NCBI RefSeq assembly: GCF_007827975.1
Contig: NZ_VITT01000006.1
Length of the DNA: 64,000 nucleotides
Strand: one strand, 5' to 3'
DNA from: Nitrospirillum viridazoti
GTDB taxonomy: Bacteria; Pseudomonadota; Alphaproteobacteria; Azospirillales; Azospirillaceae
Below the pieces are notes generated by a model. The model was not told where the DNA came from, did not search any database, and worked only from the letters and a program-made list of their open reading frames with translations. Each line of letters starts with the position of its first letter. Positions within the stretch are counted from its first letter, which is position 1. Shown here piece by piece: positions 9,283-15,315 of the stretch. Both the position numbers and the translations under genes were made by a program.

Positions 9283-9972
9283 ATGACCCAGCAGAAGGTC
9301 ATCATCACCGGCGGCGCCGGGGTCCTGGGTGCCGCCGTGGCCCATGCCTTCCGGGCGGCCGGCCATCACGTCGCCGTGGTCGATCATGCGCCGGCACCCG
9401 CCGCCGTGACGGAGGGCGTGCTGCACCTGGGCGGCGTGGACCTGACGGATGAGGCCGCCGCCCGCACCGCCTTCGGCCAAGCCAAGGTCGCCATGGGCGG
9501 CGCCGACGTGCTGGTCAACGTCGCCGGCGGCTTCCGCTGGCAGACGGTGGCGGACGGCGATCCCGCCGCGTGGGAAAAGCTGTTCGCCATCAACGCCCGC
9601 ACCTGCCTGAACATGTGCCGCGCCGCCATCGTGCCTGAGGGCGGCCTGTCGGACGGCGGCGCCATCGTCAATGTGGGTGCCGCGGCGGCGGAGAAGGCCG
9701 GCGCCGGCATGGGCGCCTATGCCGCGTCCAAGGCCGCCGTGGCCCGCCTGACCGAAAGCCTGGCGGCGGAACTGGGCGGGCGCATCCGCGTCAACGCCGT
9801 GCTGCCGCTGATCATGGACACGCCGCAAAACCGGGCGGACATGCCGAATGTCGATCCCAAGACCTGGACCGCCACGGCGGCAGTGGCCGACGCCATCGTC
9901 TTCCTGGCCAGCCGGGCCGCCCGCGCCATCAACGGCGCCCTGATCCCCGTCACCGCCCCCACCGCCGACTGA
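9283..9972 (+). CDS. Short-chain dehydrogenase/reductase
   Basis: A 229-residue classical SDR. The cofactor motif is TGGAGVLGAAVAHAF (GxxxGxG type), the NNAG-like segment is DVLVNVAGGF, and the catalytic YxxxK pair is in GAYAASKAAVARL. Substrate is unknown. It sits 20 bp after fahA and 11 bp before phhB, so it is probably co-transcribed with aromatic amino-acid genes. One possibility is quinonoid dihydropteridine reductase activity recycling the pterin cofactor made available by phhB, because dihydropteridine reductases are SDRs of this size. That assignment is inference. Confidence 0.82.
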   Translation: MTQQKVIITGGAGVLGAAVAHAFRAAGHHVAVVDHAPAPAAVTEGVLHLGGVDLTDEAAARTAFGQAKVAMGGADVLVNVAGGFRWQTVADGDPAAWEKLFAINARTCLNMCRAAIVPEGGLSDGGAIVNVGAAAAEKAGAGMGAYAASKAAVARLTESLAAELGGRIRVNAVLPLIMDTPQNRADMPNVDPKTWTATAAVADAIVFLASRAARAINGALIPVTAPTAD

Positions 9973-9983
9973 AGAGGCCCATC

Positions 9984-10268
9984 ATGGTCAAGCGCCTGAA
10001 CGCCGCCGATCTTCCCCCCCTGCCCGGCTGGACCGTGACGCCGGAAGGTGACGCCATCACCCGCCGCTGCGTCTTCACCGACTTCCGCGCCGCCTTCGGT
10101 TTCATGACCCAGGTGGCCCTGCTGGCGGAGAAGGCGGACCACCATCCGGAATGGTTCAACGTCTACAACCGCGTGGACATCCGCCTGACCACCCACGACG
10201 CGGGCGGCCTGTCGCAGCGCGACGTGGACATGGCCCAGGCCATCGACCGTTTGTTGCCGGTCCTCTAA
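9984..10268 (+). CDS. phhB: Pterin-4a-carbinolamine dehydratase
   Basis: A 94-residue protein of the DCoH/PhhB family, which regenerates the tetrahydropterin cofactor of phenylalanine hydroxylase. The signature AEKADHHPEWFNVYNRVDIRL contains the catalytic histidines and is intact. The C-terminal LTTHDAGGLSQRDVDMAQAID is also typical. Length is normal. It closes the hmgA-fahA-SDR run; the hydroxylase (phhA) and 4-hydroxyphenylpyruvate dioxygenase are not in the window. Confidence 0.92.
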   Translation: MVKRLNAADLPPLPGWTVTPEGDAITRRCVFTDFRAAFGFMTQVALLAEKADHHPEWFNVYNRVDIRLTTHDAGGLSQRDVDMAQAIDRLLPVL

Positions 10269-10300
10269 CCTGACGGACACAATCGGCATCACCGCGCTTG

Positions 10301-10352
10301 CATGAAAGCCCGGTTGGCGATTAAGGGTGTTTCCCCGCCAACCAGCTTCATG
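10301..10352 (+). other. Long stem-loop in the spacer before nasT
   Basis: CATGAA (10301-10306) pairs with TTCATG (10347-10352), GC with GC inside it, and GGTTGGCG (10312-10319) with CGCCAACC (10336-10343), leaving a 16-base loop. The structure has about 16 base pairs with small bulges and ends 8 bases before the nasT GTG. There is no T-tract. It may end phhB transcription in a factor-dependent way, or it may be a regulatory 5' element of nasT. Confidence 0.5.
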
Positions 10353-10360
10353 GGCCGCCG

Positions 10361-10951
10361 GTGAAGGTTCTGATCGCCGACTCAGTCCATTTGAACGACC
10401 CCGGGCGCATCGTGGAGGCCGACCTGGCCGCCGCGGGCGCCACGGAGATCGTGCGCCTGGCCGCTGGCGAGCTGCTGGCGGACGCCGTGCTGCGCACCGC
10501 CCCCGACCTGGTGATCGTGGACATGGCCCGCCCCGACCGCGACGGTCTGGAGGACATCCGCGCCATCTCCCGCCACGACCCGCGCCCCATCGTCATGTTC
10601 GTCGACCAGGACGATCCGGCCTTCATGGAGGCGGCGATCGAGGCTGGCGTCAGTTCCTACAACGTGGTCGGTGCCTCGCTGCCCGCCATAAAGCCGGTGG
10701 TGCAGGCGGCCGTGGCCATGTTCCGCCGCTACCGCCAAGTGGAAACCAACCTGCACAAGGCCGAAACGTCCTTGCGCGAGCGTGAGGTGGTGGACCAGGC
10801 CAAGGCCCTGCTGATGCGCCAGCGCGGCATGGCGGAGCCGGACGCCTATCGCTGGCTGCGCCGCCAAGCCATGGAGCAGAGCCGCAAACTGGCCGCCGTG
10901 GCCGCCGACATCGTGGCCGCCGCTGAACAGAAGAAGGGAGGCGGGTCATGA
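10361..10951 (+). CDS. nasT: NasT-type ANTAR-domain antiterminator
   Basis: A 196-residue RNA-binding regulator of nitrate assimilation. Residues 1 to about 120 form a receiver-like domain (KVLIADSVHLNDPGRIVEA, then DLVIVDMARPDRDGLEDI). The C-terminus is an ANTAR domain (VVDQAKALLMRQRGMAEPD, then AYRWLRRQAMEQSRKLA). NasT proteins bind hairpins in the leader of nas operons and prevent termination; NasS sequesters NasT without nitrate. A structured leader is present upstream of nasA about 4 kb away. GTG at 10361 is used because it gives the family-typical MKVLIADS-like N-terminus. The 3' end overlaps nasS by ATGA. Confidence 0.93.
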   Translation: MKVLIADSVHLNDPGRIVEADLAAAGATEIVRLAAGELLADAVLRTAPDLVIVDMARPDRDGLEDIRAISRHDPRPIVMFVDQDDPAFMEAAIEAGVSSYNVVGASLPAIKPVVQAAVAMFRRYRQVETNLHKAETSLREREVVDQAKALLMRQRGMAEPDAYRWLRRQAMEQSRKLAAVAADIVAAAEQKKGGGS

Positions 10952-11976
10952 CCGTTTCGCGCCCCGTCCGCATCGGCCTGCTGCGCCTGACCGACAGCGC
11001 CCCGGTCATCCACGCCCAGGCCACCGGCCTGTTCGCGGTGGAGGGGCTGGACGTCACCCTGTCGGTGGAACCCAGCTGGGCCAACCTGGCGGACAAGCTG
11101 TCCTACGGCCTGCTGGACGCCGCCGTGATGCTGCCGCCCCTGGTGCTGGCCATGGCGCTGGGCCTGCGGCCGGCGGCGGCCCGCCTAATCATCCCCATGA
11201 GCCTCAGCCAGCACGGCGACGCCGTGACCCTGTCCAAGGAACTGGCCGGTCCTATCCTGGAAAACGGCCGTCCCACGGTGGCCGAAGCCGGCCGCCGCCT
11301 GGCCACCCTGCTGCGAGGGCGCCCTCGCGCGACGCTGGCGGTGGTCCATGCCTGGTCCACCCACGCCCTGCTGTTCAAAAGCTGGCTGCACACCGCCGGC
11401 ATCGACCCGCAGGCCGATGTCGACTGGGCCATCGTGCCCCCGGCCGACAGCGTGGCCGCCATCGAGTCCGGCCGCATCGACGGCTTCTGCGCCGGCGCCC
11501 CCTGGGGCGCCGTGGCTGCGGCCGCCGGGGTGGGCCGCACCGTGGCCCTGTCGTCCGACATCATGCCCGGCCATCCGGAGAAGTGCCTGGCGGTGCGCGA
11601 GGCCTGGGCCGAGGAACAGCCGGACACCCTCCAGGCCCTGCTGCGCGCCTTGCTGCGCGCCGCCGCGGACTGCGCCGACCCGGCCAACACCCCCGCCATC
11701 GCCGCCTCCCTGGCGCAACCCGCCTTCCTGAACCTGGCACCCGAGATCATCGCCGCCTCCCTCCCTGGTGGCGCGCGCGATGGCCTGAGCCAGGACACCG
11801 ATGTCTGCGTCTTCGGCAATGCCACCCGCCCCACCCTGGATCAGGCCCGCTGGTTCCTGGACCAGATGGCCCGCTGGCGCGACCTGCCGGTCGACGGCAC
11901 CGAGGCGGAAGCGCTGGCCGCCCGCATCTATCGGCCGGATTTGTATGAGATGGCGGCGGATATCGTCCGGCCATGA
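10948..11976 (+). CDS. nasS: NasS-type nitrate sensor
   Basis: A 342-residue protein of the NrtA/CmpA periplasmic-binding fold, but without any signal peptide (it starts MTVSRPVRIGLLRLTDSAPV). That is the hallmark of cytoplasmic NasS sensors. Other family segments are YGLLDAAVMLPPLVLAMALG, VVHAWSTHALLFKSWLHTAG and GRIDGFCAGAPWGAVAA. It overlaps nasT by ATGA, matching the known NasS-NasT pair: NasS binds NasT until nitrate or nitrite releases it. Confidence 0.93.
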   Translation: MTVSRPVRIGLLRLTDSAPVIHAQATGLFAVEGLDVTLSVEPSWANLADKLSYGLLDAAVMLPPLVLAMALGLRPAAARLIIPMSLSQHGDAVTLSKELAGPILENGRPTVAEAGRRLATLLRGRPRATLAVVHAWSTHALLFKSWLHTAGIDPQADVDWAIVPPADSVAAIESGRIDGFCAGAPWGAVAAAAGVGRTVALSSDIMPGHPEKCLAVREAWAEEQPDTLQALLRALLRAAADCADPANTPAIAASLAQPAFLNLAPEIIAASLPGGARDGLSQDTDVCVFGNATRPTLDQARWFLDQMARWRDLPVDGTEAEALAARIYRPDLYEMAADIVRP

Positions 11977-12239
11977 CTGAAGTCATCGCGTACGGAGTGG
12001 CTGCGCTTTTCATCCTTCAAGGCATCGTCGGCTTTGCTCGCACCCGGCGCGTTCATCAAAACCTCTTGTCCCGCGCCAAGGCTAGGCACGCAACGGGGCG
12101 GGCCTTGGCAGGCCTGGACCTGTTCTTCCTCGACATGCCGGTCTATGTGTCGGTGTATCGCCTCCTGTGCGTGATCGCCTTCTGCGTTGGCTGCTCTTTG
12201 CTGTGGGCTTTGTGCACCCATACCCTGGCTATCGATTGA
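11973..12239 (+). CDS. Small two-helix membrane protein (paralogue 1)
   Basis: An 88-residue unrecognised protein. It has an N-terminal hydrophobic helix (VIAYGVAALFILQGIVGF), a basic loop (ARTRRVHQNLLSRAKARHATG), and a C-terminal helix (LLCVIAFCVGCSLLWAL). The ATG overlaps the nasS stop (ATGA), so it may be translated with nasS. The next gene has the same layout, suggesting duplication. Base composition is clearly less GC-rich than nasS, suggesting acquisition or weaker constraint. Function unknown. Confidence 0.6.
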   Translation: MTEVIAYGVAALFILQGIVGFARTRRVHQNLLSRAKARHATGRALAGLDLFFLDMPVYVSVYRLLCVIAFCVGCSLLWALCTHTLAID

Positions 12240-12270
12240 TCATCGGCGTCCAACTTGATTTGGATTCATC

Positions 12271-12543
12271 ATGAGGGACTTTCTGCCCGGCTATCTCATG
12301 GCCGTCGGACTTATCGTCTATGGGGTGGCTGGCGTCAGACGTGCCAAGCGGACGAATGAACGGATCGCGCTTCTGATGGCTTGGCGCCATGGGCATGGAC
12401 GTATTTTCACTAAAGCGAGCCCGCCTTTCCTGAGAAATCCGCTCTATGGGCCGTTTCTCCAGTTGGTCTTCGCGCTGACAGCAATTGTTGGGATTGGCCT
12501 GCTTGGTCTCCTGGCCTGGCTGAGCATCTTCCCCGCCCATTGA
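12271..12543 (+). CDS. Small two-helix membrane protein (paralogue 2)
   Basis: A 90-residue unrecognised protein resembling its upstream neighbour: an N-terminal helix (YLMAVGLIVYGVAGV), a basic segment with a shared R-x-x-R-x-N-like stretch (RRAKRTNERIALLMAWRHGHG), and a C-terminal helix (LVFALTAIVGIGLLGLLAWL). Both place about 40 loop residues between the helices. It ends immediately before the ccdAB pair. It could be a membrane accessory of either nasTS or the toxin-antitoxin islet; nothing in the sequence decides this. Confidence 0.6.
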   Translation: MRDFLPGYLMAVGLIVYGVAGVRRAKRTNERIALLMAWRHGHGRIFTKASPPFLRNPLYGPFLQLVFALTAIVGIGLLGLLAWLSIFPAH

Positions 12544-12581
12544 TTCGGTCGGAAAAGACGCACATATTGCCTCATAGAGCC

Positions 12582-12598
12582 GCGCACATTTTATGCGC
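12582..12598. promoter_or_regulatory. Candidate ccdAB operator/promoter
   Basis: The inverted repeat GCGCA-N7-TGCGC sits about 20 bp upstream of the chosen ccdA start, inside an AT-richer promoter-like stretch containing ATTTTATG. CcdAB-type systems autorepress by binding near their promoter. Arms are only 5 bp, so this is weak. Confidence 0.3.
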
Positions 12599-12617
12599 AT
12601 GTTTATGGGGACCTCTC

Positions 12618-12878
12618 ATGCGACCTCAAATGGCGACCGCAGCGACTACCGAATCTAGTCCTCGGAAGGGTACAAACGTTTCTCTCCCTGAATCTCTCGT
12701 TGCCGAGGCAAAGGTATTGGGCATCAATATTTCTCGTGCTTGCGAACGAGGCCTAGCAACGGAGATAGCTGAGAAGAAGGCAGCTCAGTGGCTCGAAAGA
12801 AACCAAGGGGCCATTGACGATTGGAACGCCTACGTTGAGAAGAACGGCGTACCGCTGTCCGAATTTCGTCAATTCTAA
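12618..12878 (+). CDS. ccdA: CcdA-type antitoxin
   Basis: An 86-residue antitoxin. A ribbon-helix-helix DNA-binding region (RKGTNVSLPESLVAEAKVLG, then INISRACERGLATEI) is followed by the toxin-binding tail (AAQWLERNQGAIDDWNAYVE, KNGVPLSEFRQF), which matches the CcdA pattern of W-x2-N-x-A/G and FxxNG near the C-terminus. ATG at 12618 is preferred to the longer open frame; ATG at 12630 is also possible. It overlaps ccdB by one base (TAATG), as expected for co-translation. Base composition differs from the nas genes, consistent with horizontal gain. Confidence 0.85.
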   Translation: MRPQMATAATTESSPRKGTNVSLPESLVAEAKVLGINISRACERGLATEIAEKKAAQWLERNQGAIDDWNAYVEKNGVPLSEFRQF

Positions 12879-13180
12879 TGGCGCAGCTGGACCTATACCG
12901 TCTTCCGCGGCGACCTGGCTTCATCCTGGAAGTACAGGCTAATCTGTTGAGTGGACTATCCACTGCTGCCGTTGTGCCATTGCTGCCACAGCAGGCCGAT
13001 TTACGGATTCTGGAGCGGCTGAATCCCGTTTTTAATATCGATGGCATTGTGCATGTGATGCTGACCCAGTCCATCGCGACCGTGCCGCGCAAAGAGTTAG
13101 GGCCACCGGTCAGCAGCCTAAACTCCCAACACTATTTCGAGGTCATCAACGCCCTCGATATGCTGATTTCCGGCTCGTAG
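12878..13180 (+). CDS. ccdB: CcdB-type gyrase toxin
   Basis: A 100-residue toxin of the CcdB/MazF fold, the usual CcdB length. Family segments are an N-terminal LDLYRLP, LEVQANLLSGLSTAAVVPLL, LNPVFNIDGIVHVMLTQSIA, TVPRKELGPPVSSL and a C-terminal INALDMLISGS. Known CcdB proteins poison DNA gyrase, and the last three residues of F-plasmid CcdB (WGI) are critical. Here the end is SGS, so gyrase poisoning may be lost or changed. The protein still looks intact and paired with its antitoxin. Confidence 0.85.
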   Translation: MAQLDLYRLPRRPGFILEVQANLLSGLSTAAVVPLLPQQADLRILERLNPVFNIDGIVHVMLTQSIATVPRKELGPPVSSLNSQHYFEVINALDMLISGS

Positions 13181-13189
13181 TCTGCCGCC

Positions 13190-14902
13190 TTAATCCCGCA
13201 CCAGCGACAGGATCAGCAGAATCAGCAACGCCAGGGCCGTCAGCTTCCAGAAGCGCACCGGGTCGCGGTCGTAGAGGGAGCGGCGGCGGGTGGGGCGGGG
13301 CGCGGGGTGGGCGGCGCCGGCCTCCAGTTCCAAAGCGAATTCCAGCACGTCGCCGTGGCGGTCGGCCGGGTGGGCGGCCACGGCCTTCATGACCGACAGG
13401 TCCAGCCAGGTGGGCAGGTCGGGGCGGCGCTGCTGCAAGGGCACGGGCGCGCCGAAGCGGGGGCGCTGGAAGGGTTCGACCTCGCCATAGGGATAGGCGC
13501 CGGTGAACAGGTGATAGACGGTGACGCCCAGGGCGTAGAGGTCGGTGCGCTCATCCCCCGGCGCGCCGGCGAGCAGTTCCGGCGCCATGTAGCTGGGCGT
13601 GCCGGGGATTTGCTCGGCCGGGAAATCCTCCATCCCGGGCAGGCGCACCACGCCCAGGTCGATCAGGCGCAGGCCACCGGCGCCGTCGATGATGACGTTG
13701 TCCGGCTTGAGGTCGCGGTGGATGATGCCGGCGCGATGCAGGGCCGCCACCGCCTTGGCCAGCTTCACCGCCAGGGGCACGCCCTCTGCCACGCCCACGC
13801 GCGGCGGGGCCGCCAGGCGCTGCGCCAGGGTTTGCCCTGGGTAATAGGGCATGACGGTGTATAGCCGCGTCTGCCGGCCCGGCAGCACCTCCACCACCTC
13901 CCCCAGCCAGGGGCTGCGCACCCGGGCCGCCACCCAGCCCTCGCGCACGAAGGCCAGGCGGTAGACGGCGTCGTCCGCCACCGCCGGCTTGGGGAACTTC
14001 AGCACCAGCCGCACCTCCTTCCCCGCCGGCTCGGTCAGGAACAGGGCGCTGTAGCGGCCATCGGACAGTTGGCGGCCCACGCGATAGCCGTCGACCACAT
14101 CGCCCGGCTTGGGCACGGGCAAAATGGGCAGCTCCGCCGTCAGGTCGGCCAGTTCCCCCTGGTCGGCCGGCGGCAGGGCCACCACGTCGATGACCAGGGC
14201 GGTGGCGTTGTCGTGGCTGCCGGCGGACAGGGCCGCCGCCACCATCTCCTGGCTGGCCGCCTCCGGCGTCGGTTCCCCCGAGGTGAGGCGGGCCAGGTCG
14301 CGGGATGACAAGACCCCGTGCACGCCATCGGTCAGCAGCACCAGGCGATCGCCTTCGCGCAAGGGCTCGGCCGTGTAGTCGGCGCGTAGCGCATCCTCCA
14401 GCCCGATGGCGCGGCGCAGGATGTGGCGCTGGTCCGGGCCGCTGTGCACATGGTCCTCGGTCAGCTGGGTCAGCCGGCCGTCGCGGAGGCGGTACAGGCG
14501 GGTATCGCCCACGTGCAGGATGTGGGCGCGCCGGTCGCGCAAAATGACGGCGGTCAGGGTGGTGGTCATGCCCCTGCGCTCGGGATCCACCCGGCCCTGG
14601 GCGTGGATCCAGCGGTTGATGGCCTCCGCCGCGTGCGCCGCCGCCCGCCGGATGCCCAGGGTCTGGCGTTCGCCCAGATAGAAATCGATGAAGCCGCGCA
14701 CCGCCAGCTCCGCCGCCACCCGGCCGCCGGGCGCCCCGGAGACGCCGTCGGCAATGGCGGCCACCGCCCCCTGGCGGGCCCGCTGGGTAGCGGTACCCAG
14801 GCACACGCCCACGTAGTCCTCATTGCGCGGGCGGCGGCCGGTTTCACTGCACCAGCCGACGCGCAATTCGATCTGCCGTGCCCCCATCCCTACCCACCCC
14901 AA
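13190..14902 (-). CDS. PP2C phosphatase-Ser/Thr kinase fusion, membrane-anchored
   Basis: A 570-residue protein carrying opposite activities. Residues about 10-245 are a PP2C phosphatase with its metal-binding motifs (RNEDYVG, AIADGVSGAPGG, HVGDTRLYRLRDG, LLTDGVHGVL, SHDNATALVID). Residues about 270-530 are a Hanks-type kinase: lysine in VRLVLKFPKP, catalytic loop IIHRDLKPDN, DLG instead of DFG, GTPSYMAPELLAG and DERTDLYALGVTVY. The glycine loop (LSDGRYSALF) is degenerate. A single C-terminal membrane helix (LTALALLILLILSLV) anchors it with both domains cytoplasmic. ATG at 14887 is an alternative start. A similar kinase gene sits in the Pseudomonas nas cluster, so the context is conserved. 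Its targets are unknown; nitrate uptake or reductase control is inference. Confidence 0.92.
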   Translation of the reverse strand: MGWVGMGARQIELRVGWCSETGRRPRNEDYVGVCLGTATQRARQGAVAAIADGVSGAPGGRVAAELAVRGFIDFYLGERQTLGIRRAAAHAAEAINRWIHAQGRVDPERRGMTTTLTAVILRDRRAHILHVGDTRLYRLRDGRLTQLTEDHVHSGPDQRHILRRAIGLEDALRADYTAEPLREGDRLVLLTDGVHGVLSSRDLARLTSGEPTPEAASQEMVAAALSAGSHDNATALVIDVVALPPADQGELADLTAELPILPVPKPGDVVDGYRVGRQLSDGRYSALFLTEPAGKEVRLVLKFPKPAVADDAVYRLAFVREGWVAARVRSPWLGEVVEVLPGRQTRLYTVMPYYPGQTLAQRLAAPPRVGVAEGVPLAVKLAKAVAALHRAGIIHRDLKPDNVIIDGAGGLRLIDLGVVRLPGMEDFPAEQIPGTPSYMAPELLAGAPGDERTDLYALGVTVYHLFTGAYPYGEVEPFQRPRFGAPVPLQQRRPDLPTWLDLSVMKAVAAHPADRHGDVLEFALELEAGAAHPAPRPTRRRSLYDRDPVRFWKLTALALLILLILSLVRD

Positions 14903-14923
14903 TTATTGCCTATAATTTAATCA

Positions 14924-14953
14924 TTTGCGCTGTCAACTTGGCGATTGCGCAAA
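14924..14953. promoter_or_regulatory. Inverted repeat at enhancer distance from the sigma-54 promoter
   Basis: TTTGCGC (14924-14930) and GCGCAAA (14947-14953) are separated by 16 bp, with centres 23 bp apart, on the same helix face. It lies about 90-120 bp upstream of the predicted start, where an NtrC-type activator would bind. It does not closely match the TGCAC-N7-GTGCA NtrC consensus, so the factor is uncertain. Confidence 0.45.
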
Positions 14954-15015
14954 AATTAGGCACATAGACCGCCGGCCGTTCTTCCAAAACCCCAGGTTTT
15001 CCGCGATTGCGAAAT

Positions 15016-15030
15016 TGGCACGGCGGTTGC
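15016..15030 (+). promoter_or_regulatory. Sigma-54 (RpoN) promoter of nasA operon
   Basis: TGGCACG-N4-TTGC with exactly 10 bp between the invariant GG (15017-15018) and GC (15029-15030). This is a near-perfect match to the -24/-12 consensus. Predicted transcription start is around 15041-15043. Confidence 0.85.
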
Positions 15031-15046
15031 GAAGAACATTACACGA

Positions 15047-15104
15047 GCAGAGAGCCGAAAGGTTCTTTTCTGCATCGGGACGGCCCCAACGGCGGGGCGG
15101 TCCC
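15047..15104 (+). other. Tandem leader hairpins, candidate NasT (ANTAR) target
   Basis: The first hairpin (15047-15073) pairs AGAGCC with GGTTCT around a GAAA loop, with GCAG/CTGC below it. The second (15077-15104) is an 11-bp stem with one G-G mismatch closing a hexaloop AACGGC. ANTAR proteins recognise paired hairpins whose hexaloops carry A at position 1 and G at position 4; the second loop fits exactly. The first hairpin does not show a clean matching hexaloop. Both lie right after the predicted start site. Confidence 0.55.
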
Positions 15105-15315
15105 GCCTCCGGGATAGCGCAGCGGCGCGCGTCCCCTGTGGTCTGATCGGCGGGTCAACGGCGGCCTGTCAGTGTCCGGTTTCTCCGGGCCCTACCCCAC
15201 CCCCAGGCCCCTCGCGGCCTGACCCCGATCCACCACCCCTTCTGGTGATAGGCGGCGCCTGATACCGGCCGCCCCGTTCCCCATAAGGCCCACGGCCCTG
15301 CTCCGGAGGCAACCG

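Larger units (their letters stand above)
14903..15315 (+). promoter_or_regulatory. Control region and leader of the nasA operon
   Basis: A 413-bp region without genes, between the minus-strand kinase/phosphatase and nasA. It holds an inverted repeat (14924-14953) at enhancer distance, a near-perfect sigma-54 promoter (15016-15030) and a long leader (about 15042-15315) with several GC-rich hairpins. The arrangement is the expected one for nitrogen control (NtrC plus sigma-54) followed by nitrate control (NasT antitermination). The kinase promoter must lie in the AT-rich left end (TATAATTTAATCATTTG). Confidence 0.75.
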
